Of a DNA stretch of 64,000 bases, positions 1 through 10,557 are shown in pieces. Source of the stretch: an uncultured Treponema sp. (lineage in GTDB: Bacteria; Spirochaetota; Spirochaetia; Treponematales; Treponemataceae); contig ONHK01000007.1 in the NCBI GenBank assembly GCA_900317625.1, positions 62,001 through 126,000 of the forward strand, given 5' to 3'. The position numbers were made by a program, and so were the translations under genes. Position 1 is the first letter of the stretch, and every line of letters begins with the position of its first letter. The notes beneath the pieces are model-generated. The model was not told the DNA's origin and made no database searches. It saw nothing but the letters and a program-made list of their open reading frames with translations.

Positions 1-30
1 GGCATTCGCAACGAATACCGATTTTTTTTG
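1..30 (+). terminator. Possible intrinsic terminator at the window edge
   Basis: A short imperfect stem (GGcATTCG / CGAATaCC, three-base loop) is followed by eight T on the plus strand. It could end a plus-strand gene lying left of the window. The stem has bulges and the upstream gene is not visible, so the call is weak. Positions 31-75 show nothing else recognisable. Confidence 0.35.
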
Positions 31-75
31 CCACGCAAAACTGACTAGTGGACTCAGGCTTAGGGCTCTACCGCC

Positions 76-1713
<1,638 letters not shown>

Positions 1714-1735
1714 TTACCTCTTAAATTAATTTCTA

Positions 1736-1765
1736 TTTGATACTATCAAAAATATAAAAAGATTT
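1736..1765 (-). promoter_or_regulatory. groEL promoter region with a 7-bp palindrome
   Basis: On the minus strand TTTAAA, 17 bases, then TAGTAT precede groEL. A perfect inverted repeat, TTTGATA-G-TATCAAA (1736-1750), sits exactly over the candidate -10. This position suits a repressor site. Neither half of the CIRCE consensus (TTAGCACTC / GAGTGCTAA) is present. Promoter assignment is by eye. Confidence 0.4.
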
Positions 1766-1854
1766 AAAAATCGGCAACAAAAAAAATAAAAAAGGCGCAA
1801 AGATTTTTTCCACGCGGCATAAAAAACCAAAAGCCCCAGTTTTTTCAGAAAACG

Positions 1855-1960
1855 GCACTTCCAGGGCCCGCTAACGCTCGGTCTCGCCACGCTCGCCTGG
1901 CTCCGCCACCCTTCCACCACCGCGCAAGTTCCACCAGCGGCATCCCGGCAACATTAATTT
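1855..1960. other. GC-rich intergenic island
   Basis: An abruptly GC-rich stretch between groEL and the permease, containing CGCTAACGCTC and several GCTCGCC/GCCACGCTCG words. Similar CCGCTAACGCTC or CCGCTACGCTC words recur at about 26843 and 24255. No gene is credible here: open frames are short and lack start signals. It looks like remnants of a dispersed intergenic repeat. Confidence 0.4.
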
Positions 1961-1962
1961 AT

Positions 1963-2171
1963 CTGAATGTTGGGGTTTATTCCTTCTGAAAGAAATTGAA
2001 TATGCTACCAGAAAAAGCACGTCAATTCGCCATGCGGAGCGCAATAAGGTATCGGACTGCGCAATTTTCTTCAAAAATTGCTTGCCATCGCTCCGAATAG
2101 CTCGGTTGCCGCTTTCTTTTTCTTCCCGCATATTCAATTTAGGAATTCAGCATGAAAAACCCAACATTCAG
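1963..2171. repeat. 209-bp imperfect palindrome after the AEC permease gene
   Basis: The ends form an inverted repeat: CTGAATGTTGGG at 1963-1974 and CCCAACATTCAG at 2160-2171. A second arm pair is AATTGAATATGC near 1993 and GCATATTCAATT near 2128. An inner pair is CGGAGCG / CGCTCCG. Transcribed, it would fold as a long hairpin. It begins two bases after the permease stop codon, so it may act as that gene's 3' end. It has the look of a non-autonomous palindromic element. Confidence 0.6.
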
Positions 2172-2172
2172 T

Positions 2173-3222
2173 CTAATTCATCAGCCCAAGCACAAATTTT
2201 CCCAGTACAAATGCCGCCGGGAACGTCACCAGCGTCAACAATGTTGAAATAACGCAGCTTCGGCTTGCAATCACCTGCTCGCAGTTGTGCTCAACGCACG
2301 CAATGCTCAATGTAACGCTTACCGGCGCGCTAAAACCAATCAGAATCGCCATAAGCGAAAATTCATTGAACTTATAAATTCCGGCTCTGTGTAAAAAAAG
2401 ACAAATCAACGCAACCACAACCGGACCGGCAATATTCCTTAGCAGCGCGATAATCCATGCAAAACCATCAGACAAACATTCAAAAAGATTCGCGCCGCCA
2501 ATGCTCATTCCAATCATAAACATACAAAGCGGAGAAACAAGCCTGCTTACAGAACGAACCGTCACGTAAAGAACCGGTAAAGTCTTATCAATCCTAAAAA
2601 CTGAATAATTTTTTCCCTCAACCAGAACCTGCGGCATAAAATTCTGCGTAAGAAAAACAAAAATTCCAAGAAACATTCCAATCATAATCGGCGTAAGAAA
2701 AACTTTTTTAAGCGAACCGCCTAGATTTTCAAATGAAATTTTTTCGCCAACAATAACCGAAAGCCCGATAATATACACAAAAATCCTAAAAACAATGCTG
2801 ATTGTGCTTATGTAAAGCATAACCTCTTCGCCACGGCCGGCATAAACAGATTCCAAAATCGGCATGCTGAACAAAGTCGTCTGACCAATCGCCATAAAAA
2901 GCGCGCTCACCGTAGAAATCTTTTTTCCTTTTTTCAAAAAAAGAATTTTCCCAATAAAAATCAGTAATAAATAGAAGAAAATCGCAAGAAAAAATTCAAC
3001 AATGCTAGCCTTAAAACTTTCCCACTCAAAATCCTGCATAAATGCGTTGAATGCAAAGCACGGAACCGCAAGTTTCCACACCAAAGCCGAAATCGTTTTT
3101 TCCCCGGCGGAATCCACAAAACCGTTCCGCATAAACAAAAAACCAAGAAAAATCACAATTATCGTCTGAAAAAACGCGCTCAAAAAATGCGAATCAGTAA
3201 AAACAGCAGCAAAAATTTCCAT
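2173..3222 (-). CDS. AEC-family permease (auxin efflux carrier type)
   Basis: Integral inner-membrane transporter of 349 residues, with about ten hydrophobic segments spread over its whole length. The N-terminal FLFMRNGFVD followed by a Pro-containing helix (LAVPCFAFNAF) and the C-terminal half with FSAPVSVTLSIA resemble AEC/membrane transport family members such as malate or malonate permeases. The substrate cannot be read from sequence. It is a lone gene; no Shine-Dalgarno is evident before the ATG. The stop codon abuts the 209-bp palindrome. Confidence 0.75.
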   Translation of the reverse strand: MEIFAAVFTDSHFLSAFFQTIIVIFLGFLFMRNGFVDSAGEKTISALVWKLAVPCFAFNAFMQDFEWESFKASIVEFFLAIFFYLLLIFIGKILFLKKGKKISTVSALFMAIGQTTLFSMPILESVYAGRGEEVMLYISTISIVFRIFVYIIGLSVIVGEKISFENLGGSLKKVFLTPIMIGMFLGIFVFLTQNFMPQVLVEGKNYSVFRIDKTLPVLYVTVRSVSRLVSPLCMFMIGMSIGGANLFECLSDGFAWIIALLRNIAGPVVVALICLFLHRAGIYKFNEFSLMAILIGFSAPVSVTLSIACVEHNCEQVIASRSCVISTLLTLVTFPAAFVLGKFVLGLMN

Positions 3223-3263
3223 TTCAATATTTTTCAGAAGGGAAAACCTTTTTATAAAAATAA

Positions 3264-3285
3264 ACGGCGGTTTTTAAACCACCGT
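3264..3285 (-). terminator. Hairpin terminator downstream of asd
   Basis: On the minus strand ACGGTGGTTT pairs with AAACCGCCGT (one mismatch) and is followed by a T-rich stretch. It lies about 80 bases after the asd stop and before the permease gene, so it probably ends the dapA-asd transcript. Confidence 0.5.
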
Positions 3286-3302
3286 CAAAGACTCTAAATA
3301 AC

Positions 3303-3349
3303 CCAAATGTCAAGTTTTACAAATTCAGTATAAAAACTCGACATTTTGG
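3303..3349. repeat. Inverted repeat between asd and the permease gene
   Basis: CCAAATGTCAAGTTTT at 3303-3318 is complementary, with one gap and one mismatch, to AAAACTCGACATTTTGG at 3333-3349. The loop is 14 bases. It lies directly after asd and may act with the adjacent hairpin as a terminator. Confidence 0.55.
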
Positions 3350-3367
3350 TAAATATATTTTTCCAAA

Positions 3368-4462
3368 CTACAGATTGTCAAAAAATCCTTTTGCCTTGAG
3401 CAGTTCTGCGTTCAGTATTCCGCCAAGTGCTGCGCCGCGCTTTGTGTTGTGGCTAAGCGAAACAAACTTGATGTCGAACACATTGCATGGGCGAAGGCGT
3501 CCGATTACGCAAGCCATTCCTTTTTCTGTCTCGCGGTCGCGGCGTGGCTGCGGGCGGTTCTCCTCGTGGCGCACAACAATCGGATGTTCCGGCGCGCTCG
3601 GAAGATTCAATTCCTGTGGAACTGATTTATAAGAAGTCCAGATTTTCTCAATTTCTTCAAGGCTCGGCTTTTTGTCCGCAAATTCAAGCGAAACGCAAGC
3701 TGTGTGTCCGTCAATAACAGGAACGCGCGTACAAGTTGAAGAAACAACCGGATATTCAGCGTTAACGATTTTTCCGTCCTGAACTTTTCCAAGAATTTTA
3801 AGACATTCTTTTTCAGTCTTTTCTTCCTCGCCAGCGATGAACGGAACGATATTGTCAATCATGTCAAAAGAAGGAACGCCAGGATAACCTGCTCCACTAG
3901 TTGCCTGCAAAGTTGTTACAATCATTCTTTTGATTGGGTAGCCGGCCTGAATCAGCGCGTGAATCGGCATCATGTAAGTCTGGAGCGAGCAGTTCGGTTT
4001 TACTGCGATAAATCCCTTGTCCCAGCCGTGGTGCTTTTTCTGCTCAGCAATCACATCAAGGTGAGAATAGTTGATTTCTGGCACGAGCATTGGAACATCT
4101 TCCGTCCAGCGGTTTGCCGAAGCGTTAGAAACAACCGGAATTCCTTCCGCAGCGTAAGCGGCTTCAAGAGCCTTTATTTCTTCCTTGCCCATTTCAAGCG
4201 CAGAAAAAACAAACTGGCATTTTCCAAGAGCCTTTTTTTCATCATTTGCATCTTCTACAATCAAATCTGCAACGCCAGCAGGAATTTCAGCACCGATAAG
4301 CCAACGGTTCTTTACCGCATCTTTGTACGCTTTTCCTGCTGAACGAGGACTTGCCGCAACATAAGTTACTTCAAACCATGGATGATTTTCCAACAATTTT
4401 ATATAACGCTGGCCAACCATTCCAGTTGCGCCCAAAACACCTACTTTCAATTTGTCTGCCAT
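3368..4462 (-). CDS. asd: Aspartate-semialdehyde dehydrogenase (archaeal/fungal type)
   Basis: Reduces aspartyl phosphate to aspartate semialdehyde with NADPH, the branch step toward lysine/diaminopimelate, threonine and methionine. The Rossmann motif VGVLGATGMVGQR is at residues 7-19. The catalytic Cys lies in KPNCSLQ about residue 155. The overall form (364 residues, LENHPWFEVTYVAASPRSAGKAY) matches the archaeal/yeast Hom2-like class rather than the E. coli class. The ATG has an upstream AGGGGA. It follows dapA by 27 bases on the same strand, so the two next-door steps of lysine synthesis form an operon. Confidence 0.95.
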   Translation of the reverse strand: MADKLKVGVLGATGMVGQRYIKLLENHPWFEVTYVAASPRSAGKAYKDAVKNRWLIGAEIPAGVADLIVEDANDEKKALGKCQFVFSALEMGKEEIKALEAAYAAEGIPVVSNASANRWTEDVPMLVPEINYSHLDVIAEQKKHHGWDKGFIAVKPNCSLQTYMMPIHALIQAGYPIKRMIVTTLQATSGAGYPGVPSFDMIDNIVPFIAGEEEKTEKECLKILGKVQDGKIVNAEYPVVSSTCTRVPVIDGHTACVSLEFADKKPSLEEIEKIWTSYKSVPQELNLPSAPEHPIVVRHEENRPQPRRDRETEKGMACVIGRLRPCNVFDIKFVSLSHNTKRGAALGGILNAELLKAKGFFDNL

Positions 4463-4489
4463 AATATTTCCCCTAAAAACTGATTAAAT

Positions 4490-5395
4490 TTATAATTTAC
4501 ATTCAGCCAAAGCGTCTTTTATAATCTCTTTGGCTTTTTCTGTAACTTCAACAAGCGGAAGCCGAACGCAAGGTTTACAAATTCCACGAACGCTCATCGC
4601 ATACTTTATTGAAGTTGGATTTCCGTCTACAAAAGCAGCCTTAAAGAAAGGCAAAAGTCTGTAATGCAAAGCGCGCGCTGTGTTAAAATCACCGTCCAAA
4701 GCAGAATGAACCATTTGTGTAACAAGTTCTGGAGTTAAATTTGAAACAACGCTGAAAACACCGTCGCCACCAGCCGCAAGCAATGGAAGAGTCAAGCTGT
4801 CATCTCCGCAAATCACAGAAAAATCAGGATGAGCAGATTTTACCTGTGCGATAACATCCATCATCTGGTTTATGTTTCCGCTGGCCTCTTTTACGCCTGC
4901 AACATTCGGAAGATTTGCAATTCGAGCCAAAGTTGGAGTATCAATATTTTTGCCGGTTCGTCCCTGAATATTGTAGACAATGATTGGAATTCCAACTTTT
5001 GAAACTGCTTCAAAATGTCTGAAAATACCTTCATTGCTAGGTTTATTGTAATAAGGCGTTACAACCAAAGCCGCGTCTGCCCCCGCCTTTTTGGCACGTT
5101 CACAATAGCGAACAGCATCACGTGTGCAGTTTGAGCTTGATCCAAGAATTATATTGATTTTTTTACCATTTGCCTTTTCAAAAGCCCTAACTTCTTCAAA
5201 AGCAATCTTGATAATTTCGTCTTCTTCGTCTTCTGTCAAAGTTGGAGTTTCTGCTGTAGTTCCCAAAGGAAGAATTCCATCGATTCCACCTTCAAGCTGG
5301 CGTTTGACCAATGCACGGAATCCTTCATAATCTACAGATTCATCTTCATGCATAGGTGTGACTAAAGCTGTCATTGAACCGCCAAATTTTGCCAT
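4490..5395 (-). CDS. dapA: 4-hydroxy-tetrahydrodipicolinate synthase
   Basis: Condenses pyruvate with aspartate semialdehyde, the first committed step to diaminopimelate and lysine. The 301-residue protein shows the TIM-barrel aldolase pattern: LPLGTTAETPTL near residue 45, YYNKPS near residue 135 with the catalytic Tyr, and GVKEASGN near residue 165 with the Schiff-base Lys. The start at 5395 (MAKFGGSM) is chosen because TGGAGG lies seven bases upstream; a longer frame to 5437 has no such support. It is the first gene of a dapA-asd operon, divergent from aroC. Confidence 0.96.
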   Translation of the reverse strand: MAKFGGSMTALVTPMHEDESVDYEGFRALVKRQLEGGIDGILPLGTTAETPTLTEDEEDEIIKIAFEEVRAFEKANGKKINIILGSSSNCTRDAVRYCERAKKAGADAALVVTPYYNKPSNEGIFRHFEAVSKVGIPIIVYNIQGRTGKNIDTPTLARIANLPNVAGVKEASGNINQMMDVIAQVKSAHPDFSVICGDDSLTLPLLAAGGDGVFSVVSNLTPELVTQMVHSALDGDFNTARALHYRLLPFFKAAFVDGNPTSIKYAMSVRGICKPCVRLPLVEVTEKAKEIIKDALAECKL

Positions 5396-5478
5396 ACGAG
5401 CCTCCAAGTTAATTTTATTTATTCCAAAGTATTGCACTTTTATAGTAAAAATTCAATAAATCTGATAATCTTTAGTAG

Positions 5479-5547
5479 ATTTTGAGTTTATATAAATATT
5501 GAGAAAAATCCGCTTGCGCTCATGTTTTTTCTGTAAAAACTCAAAAT
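5479..5547. repeat. Palindrome in the aroC/dapA divergent region
   Basis: ATTTTGAGTTT (5479-5489) and AAACTCAAAAT (5537-5547) are perfect reverse complements. The interior holds a further weak pair, AGAAAAA / TTTTTTCT. The ends resemble those of the 188-bp element at 50924-51111 (TTTGAGTTTT). It lies in what must be the leader or promoter region of aroC. Confidence 0.55.
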
Positions 5548-5574
5548 TTATTCAACAAAAACAGAGGTTCAAAA

Positions 5575-6669
5575 ATGGCTGGAAATTCTTACGGTTCAAT
5601 TTTTAAGGTTACAACTTTTGGAGAAAGTCATGGCGAGGCACTTGGCGTTGTTGTAGACGGCTGCCCAGCCGGAATTCCTGTCAACATTGAAAAAATCCAG
5701 CAGGCATTGAATAAAAGACGACCAGGAGCCGCAATCAATGGAATAAAATCAGTTTCCGTAACAGCCCGAAGCGAACCCGACACAGCCGAAATTTTAAGCG
5801 GAGTTTTTGAAGGAAAATCAGAAGGCACTCCAATCGCAATTGTGATAAAAAACACAAGCCAGCACTCAAAAGATTACGGAAACCTTGAAAACACATTCCG
5901 CCCCGGACACGCAGATTTTTCTTACGACGCAAAATACGGATTCCGGGATTACCGTGGCGGCGGACGTTCCAGCGGAAGAGAAACAGCAGCCCGAGTCGCG
6001 GCAGGAGCAATCGCCTCTCAAATCCTTGAAAATTCAGGAATTTCCGTAAAAGCCTACACTTTAAAAGCCGCAGGAATAAAAGCTGAAAAAATAGAATTTT
6101 CAGAAATCGACCAGAATTCAATGCGCGCCCCGGACAACGAAGCCGCAAAAAAAATGGAAGAAAAAATCGAAGAATTACGACAAAACCGCGACAGCGCAGG
6201 CGGAATCGTTGAGTGCGTAATAAACGGCTGCCCGGCAGGTCTTGGCGAACCAGTTTTTGACAAATTGGACGCAGAACTCGCAAAAGCAATGCTTTCAATC
6301 GGAGCAGTAAAAGGAATTGAATTTGGCACCGGATTTGCCGCAGCGGATTTTACAGGAAGCCAAAACAACGATAAAATGCACGCAGAAAACGGAATTCCTG
6401 TCTTTGACACAAACAACGCAGGAGGAATTCTTGGCGGTATTTCCAACGGAAACCAGATAATTTTTAGGATTGCGGTAAAACCAGTTCCAAGCATTTTTCA
6501 GGTGCAAAAAACTGTAAGCAAAAACGGAACAAACTACGAAAATGCCGAGCTTGAAATAAAAGGCCGCCACGACGTTTGCCTTTGTCCGCGAATCGTGCCA
6601 GTTGTGGAAGCAATGACAAATATCGTTTTGGCAGATATGCTTCTTAGGAACAAAACCGCAAGAATTTAA
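5575..6669 (+). CDS. aroC: Chorismate synthase
   Basis: Catalyses the last shikimate-pathway step, EPSP to chorismate, using reduced FMN. The length of 364 residues is typical. Signatures include TFGESHGEALG at residues 13-23, RPGHADFSYDAKYG near 112, the GGRSSGRETAARVAAGA FMN-site motif near 128, and GGILGGISNG near 284. The ATG is preceded by CAGAGG. It is a single plus-strand gene between the dapA-asd operon and a GC-rich repeat cluster. Confidence 0.97.
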   Translation: MAGNSYGSIFKVTTFGESHGEALGVVVDGCPAGIPVNIEKIQQALNKRRPGAAINGIKSVSVTARSEPDTAEILSGVFEGKSEGTPIAIVIKNTSQHSKDYGNLENTFRPGHADFSYDAKYGFRDYRGGGRSSGRETAARVAAGAIASQILENSGISVKAYTLKAAGIKAEKIEFSEIDQNSMRAPDNEAAKKMEEKIEELRQNRDSAGGIVECVINGCPAGLGEPVFDKLDAELAKAMLSIGAVKGIEFGTGFAAADFTGSQNNDKMHAENGIPVFDTNNAGGILGGISNGNQIIFRIAVKPVPSIFQVQKTVSKNGTNYENAELEIKGRHDVCLCPRIVPVVEAMTNIVLADMLLRNKTARI

Positions 6670-6670
6670 A

Positions 6671-6790
6671 GAAGGGCGGACAACCGCCCTACGTCTTAAA
6701 CCTTCGGTTTTCGCAAGTTTCGCAGGGCGCAACATCTCAAACCGGCGGTTTTCGCCTACCCACCGTGCGGGGACACCCCTCAACGCCCCG
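6671..6790. repeat. GC-rich REP-like hairpin cluster, copy 1
   Basis: The first hairpin is AGGGCGG-acaa-CCGCCCT at 6673-6690. Further right come CCTACCCACCGTGCGGGGA and a GGGG-aca-CCCC hairpin, then CAACGCCCC. The same words recur in inverted orientation upstream of cysS (45523-45600). It separates aroC from the carboxypeptidase gene and contains no credible gene. Confidence 0.65.
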
Positions 6791-6835
6791 TAAAGTTTGT
6801 GCAAGGTTATAAATAATGCTCAAAGGGTCAAAAAA

Positions 6836-8266
6836 ATGAACAAAAAGACAAAAAAAATAATACAAATCTCATTAATTTCAGTGGCTGGAGCAGTTTTTCT
6901 TTCGTTTTTTGCAACAGTCTGCGTGCGCGCAATTACACTGCGAAAATCTCCAGCCCTGAATGAACTTGAACCAGCACAAAAAACTTTCCTCAATCTTGCG
7001 CTGGATGCCGCCTACCCGGAACGGACAAAAATTCTTCATCCGCTTCCGTATTCCGCAGAAAAACCCGAACTGAATATCTGGGCAAAATCCGCAATTGCAG
7101 TCAACGTGGGAAACGGCTGCGTTCTTTTCGAAAAAAATGCTGACCAGATAATTCCACCGGCAAGCATGACAAAACTCTTTGTAATGTACGTTATAATGGA
7201 AGAAATTGAAAAAGGAAACGCCTCCCTTTCAGACATTGTGCCTCTTCCGCCACAAACTTGGGCAGCAAATCAGCCGCCTCATTCTTCACTTATGTTTCTT
7301 GGCAAAAACCAGAAAGTCAGTCTGGAAGAAGTTATAACCGGACTCGATGTCTGCTCTGGAAATGACGCCGCAACCGCAATTGCGCTTTATCTTTTTGGAA
7401 ATGTTGATTCTTTTGTTCAAAAAATAAATCAGCTTGCAGAGGAATTCAACCTTGAAAACACACATTTTTTTGACGCAAGCGGCTACAGCGAAAAAAACAC
7501 AACCACAGCGCGGGAAATGGCTTCCTTTGCACGAAAATACATCGAGCGATTCCCGGAAACTTTATACAAATTTCATTCAGTTCCAGGATTCAAATATCCA
7601 AAAGAAGAAAATCTTGCACCGGAAGACAAACTTCTCTCAACGCGATACCAGGATTTTTCACAAGGAATTCCACAAAACATTTTCATGCCGATTTACCAGA
7701 AAAATACAAATCCGCTGCTTGGAACTCTTCAAGGATGCGACGGACTAAAAACAGGATACATTGATGAAAGCGGCTACAATCTTGCGCTTACGGTAAAACG
7801 CGAAAATATGCGTATTCTTTCTGTAACAATGGGAGGCCCGGGAAAAAATCAGAATGAAGGGCAAGAAGGGCGCGTTCACGATGGAACTGAAATCATGGAA
7901 TGGGCATACAAAACTTTTAAAAATTACGAAAATCCACTCGTTTTGCGCTCATATAATATTCCGGTTATCTGCTCGAATGTTCAAAGAATGAATATTGTTC
8001 CCGCATGGTCGCCAAAAGCGTTATGCGTTCCGGTTTCTGCCGCAGAAAATCCTGAAAATGCACTTGAGGAAGTGCAAATAAATCTTTCCTTGCCTGATTT
8101 TATAAAAGGTCAGATTGAAGCTGGAAATGAATATGGAAAAATTGAATATTTCCTGAACGGCCAATTGCTTGAATCAATTCCACTTGTTGCAGACCGCCCG
8201 GCAGAACGCGCGAACTGGTGGATTTGTGCCGCTGATGAAATCGCAAAAATCGCGCTGAAAATATAA
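6836..8266 (+). CDS. D-alanyl-D-alanine carboxypeptidase (PBP5/DacA family)
   Basis: A serine peptidase that trims the terminal D-Ala of peptidoglycan stem peptides on the outer face of the inner membrane. An N-terminal hydrophobic segment (about residues 8-30) serves as signal or anchor. All three penicillin-binding motifs are present: SMTK in PPASMTKLF near residue 110, SGN in DVCSGNDAA near 180, and KTG in GLKTGYIDESGYN near 305. A C-terminal beta domain of about 110 residues follows. The start at 6836 (MNKKTKK) gives the expected signal sequence; an upstream GTG frame adds an implausible extension. About 476 residues. Confidence 0.92.
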   Translation: MNKKTKKIIQISLISVAGAVFLSFFATVCVRAITLRKSPALNELEPAQKTFLNLALDAAYPERTKILHPLPYSAEKPELNIWAKSAIAVNVGNGCVLFEKNADQIIPPASMTKLFVMYVIMEEIEKGNASLSDIVPLPPQTWAANQPPHSSLMFLGKNQKVSLEEVITGLDVCSGNDAATAIALYLFGNVDSFVQKINQLAEEFNLENTHFFDASGYSEKNTTTAREMASFARKYIERFPETLYKFHSVPGFKYPKEENLAPEDKLLSTRYQDFSQGIPQNIFMPIYQKNTNPLLGTLQGCDGLKTGYIDESGYNLALTVKRENMRILSVTMGGPGKNQNEGQEGRVHDGTEIMEWAYKTFKNYENPLVLRSYNIPVICSNVQRMNIVPAWSPKALCVPVSAAENPENALEEVQINLSLPDFIKGQIEAGNEYGKIEYFLNGQLLESIPLVADRPAERANWWICAADEIAKIALKI

Positions 8267-8289
8267 AAAAGTACAGATATTTTGAGTTT

Positions 8290-10518
8290 TTATTCTTCCA
8301 GAATGTAACGGAGCGGAACTATTTCGTAGCCAGCGTCAAGGATTGCGCTTATCAGCAGATCAAGGTTGTCGTACAAGTAGCTTTCCCGTGTTCCGCGCGA
8401 AATTCCTACTGTTACAGGAATCACTTTTTCTCCTTCATCAAGCGTTTTTACATAGGATTCTATCAGCTCGCCCGGGCAAAGATATTTTCCGTTTCCATTT
8501 ACAGCTTGCTCAAGAGTCACAGAATCGCAGACTGAATTTTTTATATCAATGTAATCGTAACCAGCTTTTTTTCCATCCTGAATGATTTTTTCAGAAACAG
8601 CGTAATACGGCGCGTGCCACATCAGAGAAAGTTCCTTACCTGTAACTGCGTTGAATTCATCTTCGTTTCTGGCTAAACCACGACGTATATAATCTTCATT
8701 CACCACAAAACCTGGCTGAGTCAATTTTGAAGTGGAAAAGAACATCGAAGCACATTCATTACGGCTAAGAGAGATTTGTTTTGTTTCATTTGGATAGCGG
8801 CGGATAAATTCTCCGTTCAAAAAAAATGTTCCTGTAACCAAATATCGGTTCAAAGTATAAAGAACGCGCGTCAGGCCGTCCGCATTGTCATAAGCATCGA
8901 ACGCAAGCGCAATTTTTTTCCGCTCCGGAACTTTTTTAACGCTTTCAGAATAAACTGGCTTTGTAACCGCTTTTCCAAAAAGAGTTCGTATGTAAAGGGC
9001 ATTTTCAAAAATAGGATTTGCAGTTTCTCCGCAGAAAAGCCGGTAACGCTCATTCCTTAAAGCATTTGAACGCCGCGAAAAATCAGATTCTTTTTGTACC
9101 CACGTTTTTTTATCTTCATTAAAAACAAAGAATTTTCCATTTCCGGAATCCGCAATTATTTCATCATTGTTCCAAAATCCGTTTACAACTGAACTTACGG
9201 CAAGAATTTCTGGATTTTGCTCGAAAATTTTCCAGCTTCGGATTGTCCGATCGCCGCCAATAATCAAAGTTGAATTGTTTTCCCACAAAAGAGAAACAAC
9301 ATTTTCGCCCTCAATTCTATTCACTCTCTTCCAGTTTTTTGTGTCATAAATGTAAACAGAAGAACCTGAATAAAATGCGCAGTTTTTTCCATCCGGGGAA
9401 ACAGCAGGCTTTCCAGAATCAGAAATATCCAGAAATTTTGAAAGACGGTTTTCCAGATGATAAACTGAAGATTTTATTTTTTGTCCTCCGTAAGGAAGCA
9501 TCCGCATCCACACAATTGGCGAGCCGTTCAAATCCCAGAGAATTTCGCTTTCCAGCAAAGATGCGCTCAAATCAACATACGGACCAGAATAAACAATATC
9601 AAGATAATCGCAAGTATTCCGGTTTATTTTAAAATATGTGAAAATTTTTCCATTTTGAACAAGAACCATCGAGGAAACATCGTTGTTCACGCTAAAATTG
9701 TCTTTTGAAGCCATAAACTGAGACGGAAGCCGCCCGACCATCTGTCCTTTTCCGATAATTCCAGAATAAAGTCCAAGCGTATAAAGTTCTTTTGAACTGA
9801 TTTTATAAACCAAATCTGAATCAATGTAGACAAGGAATTTTCCATCAGTCCAGTTCACTGAATTTATTGTTCCAGGACCGATTTTTCGGAATTTTTCATC
9901 AACTTCAACACCTCGCGCAACTGCGGAAGGATTGCAGAAATAAACATTTCCATTTTTTGCATAAACAAGAACTGAACTGTCCGCCGCCCATTTTACAGAA
10001 ACATTTTCGTAATTGAACGAAGAATTTTCGTCCAGACAAATTTCCTTTGAAGAATTTATATTTTTCAGGAAAAGTTTTCCGGTCGCATATCCATTTTTTT
10101 CAGCATAGCAAATCCATTCGCTATTCGGACTTACGCTTACTTTTGAAAGCCGCATTGAATTTACTGGAACTTCAGCTGAATATTTTTTCCACTCAACGGA
10201 TTTTTCCGCCAAATCAATCCATGCAGTTCCGTAACGGTTTCTGACCTGAAGAATCTTTCCGCCGCACAAAAGCTCCATCTGCTCCGGAAAGCACGAAATC
10301 AGCGCCGGTTCGCCGCTAACGGCTCCATCTTGAATTTTTGCCTTGAACAAAGAACGATATGAAAAAGCTCCAGGAATTTCCTGCCGGATTGTGTACAAAA
10401 TCTCATCATTGTTATTTATGTCGGCATCGCCAAATTTTATTCCGGCAAAGCAATAAAAACCGCACAAAAACGCACCGAGCAGAAAAATTATTTTTTTTGA
10501 AATTTCAATTTTTTTCAT
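8290..10518 (-). CDS. Beta-propeller protein with a degenerate polysaccharide-deacetylase domain
   Basis: An exported protein of about 742 residues. A signal peptide (IIFLLGAFLCGFYCFA) is followed by about 500 residues of repeated strand-rich segments such as VSPNSEWICYAEKNG and VSPDGKNCAFYSGS, typical of a WD40/TolB-like propeller. The C-terminal 210 residues resemble a NodB deacetylase fold. The usual motifs are altered: AFDAYD replaces TFDDG near residue 538, the His-x3-His metal motif is absent (NECASMF), and HAPYY replaces RxPY near 634. It may bind rather than cleave glycans. The start has a GAGGAC site. It converges with the carboxypeptidase gene. Confidence 0.7.
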   Translation of the reverse strand: MKKIEISKKIIFLLGAFLCGFYCFAGIKFGDADINNNDEILYTIRQEIPGAFSYRSLFKAKIQDGAVSGEPALISCFPEQMELLCGGKILQVRNRYGTAWIDLAEKSVEWKKYSAEVPVNSMRLSKVSVSPNSEWICYAEKNGYATGKLFLKNINSSKEICLDENSSFNYENVSVKWAADSSVLVYAKNGNVYFCNPSAVARGVEVDEKFRKIGPGTINSVNWTDGKFLVYIDSDLVYKISSKELYTLGLYSGIIGKGQMVGRLPSQFMASKDNFSVNNDVSSMVLVQNGKIFTYFKINRNTCDYLDIVYSGPYVDLSASLLESEILWDLNGSPIVWMRMLPYGGQKIKSSVYHLENRLSKFLDISDSGKPAVSPDGKNCAFYSGSSVYIYDTKNWKRVNRIEGENVVSLLWENNSTLIIGGDRTIRSWKIFEQNPEILAVSSVVNGFWNNDEIIADSGNGKFFVFNEDKKTWVQKESDFSRRSNALRNERYRLFCGETANPIFENALYIRTLFGKAVTKPVYSESVKKVPERKKIALAFDAYDNADGLTRVLYTLNRYLVTGTFFLNGEFIRRYPNETKQISLSRNECASMFFSTSKLTQPGFVVNEDYIRRGLARNEDEFNAVTGKELSLMWHAPYYAVSEKIIQDGKKAGYDYIDIKNSVCDSVTLEQAVNGNGKYLCPGELIESYVKTLDEGEKVIPVTVGISRGTRESYLYDNLDLLISAILDAGYEIVPLRYILEE

Positions 10519-10557
10519 AAATGTCCTCGTTTGCAAAGACTTAAAAATTCTTAAACC

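Noticed and set aside
1726-2137. Two short minus-strand frames between groEL and the permease
   Set aside because: They run through a GC-rich island and a palindrome; the translated sequence is low in hydrophobic order and resembles no protein.
3959-4342. 127-codon plus-strand frame opposite asd
   Set aside because: Antisense shadow of a conserved gene without start signals.
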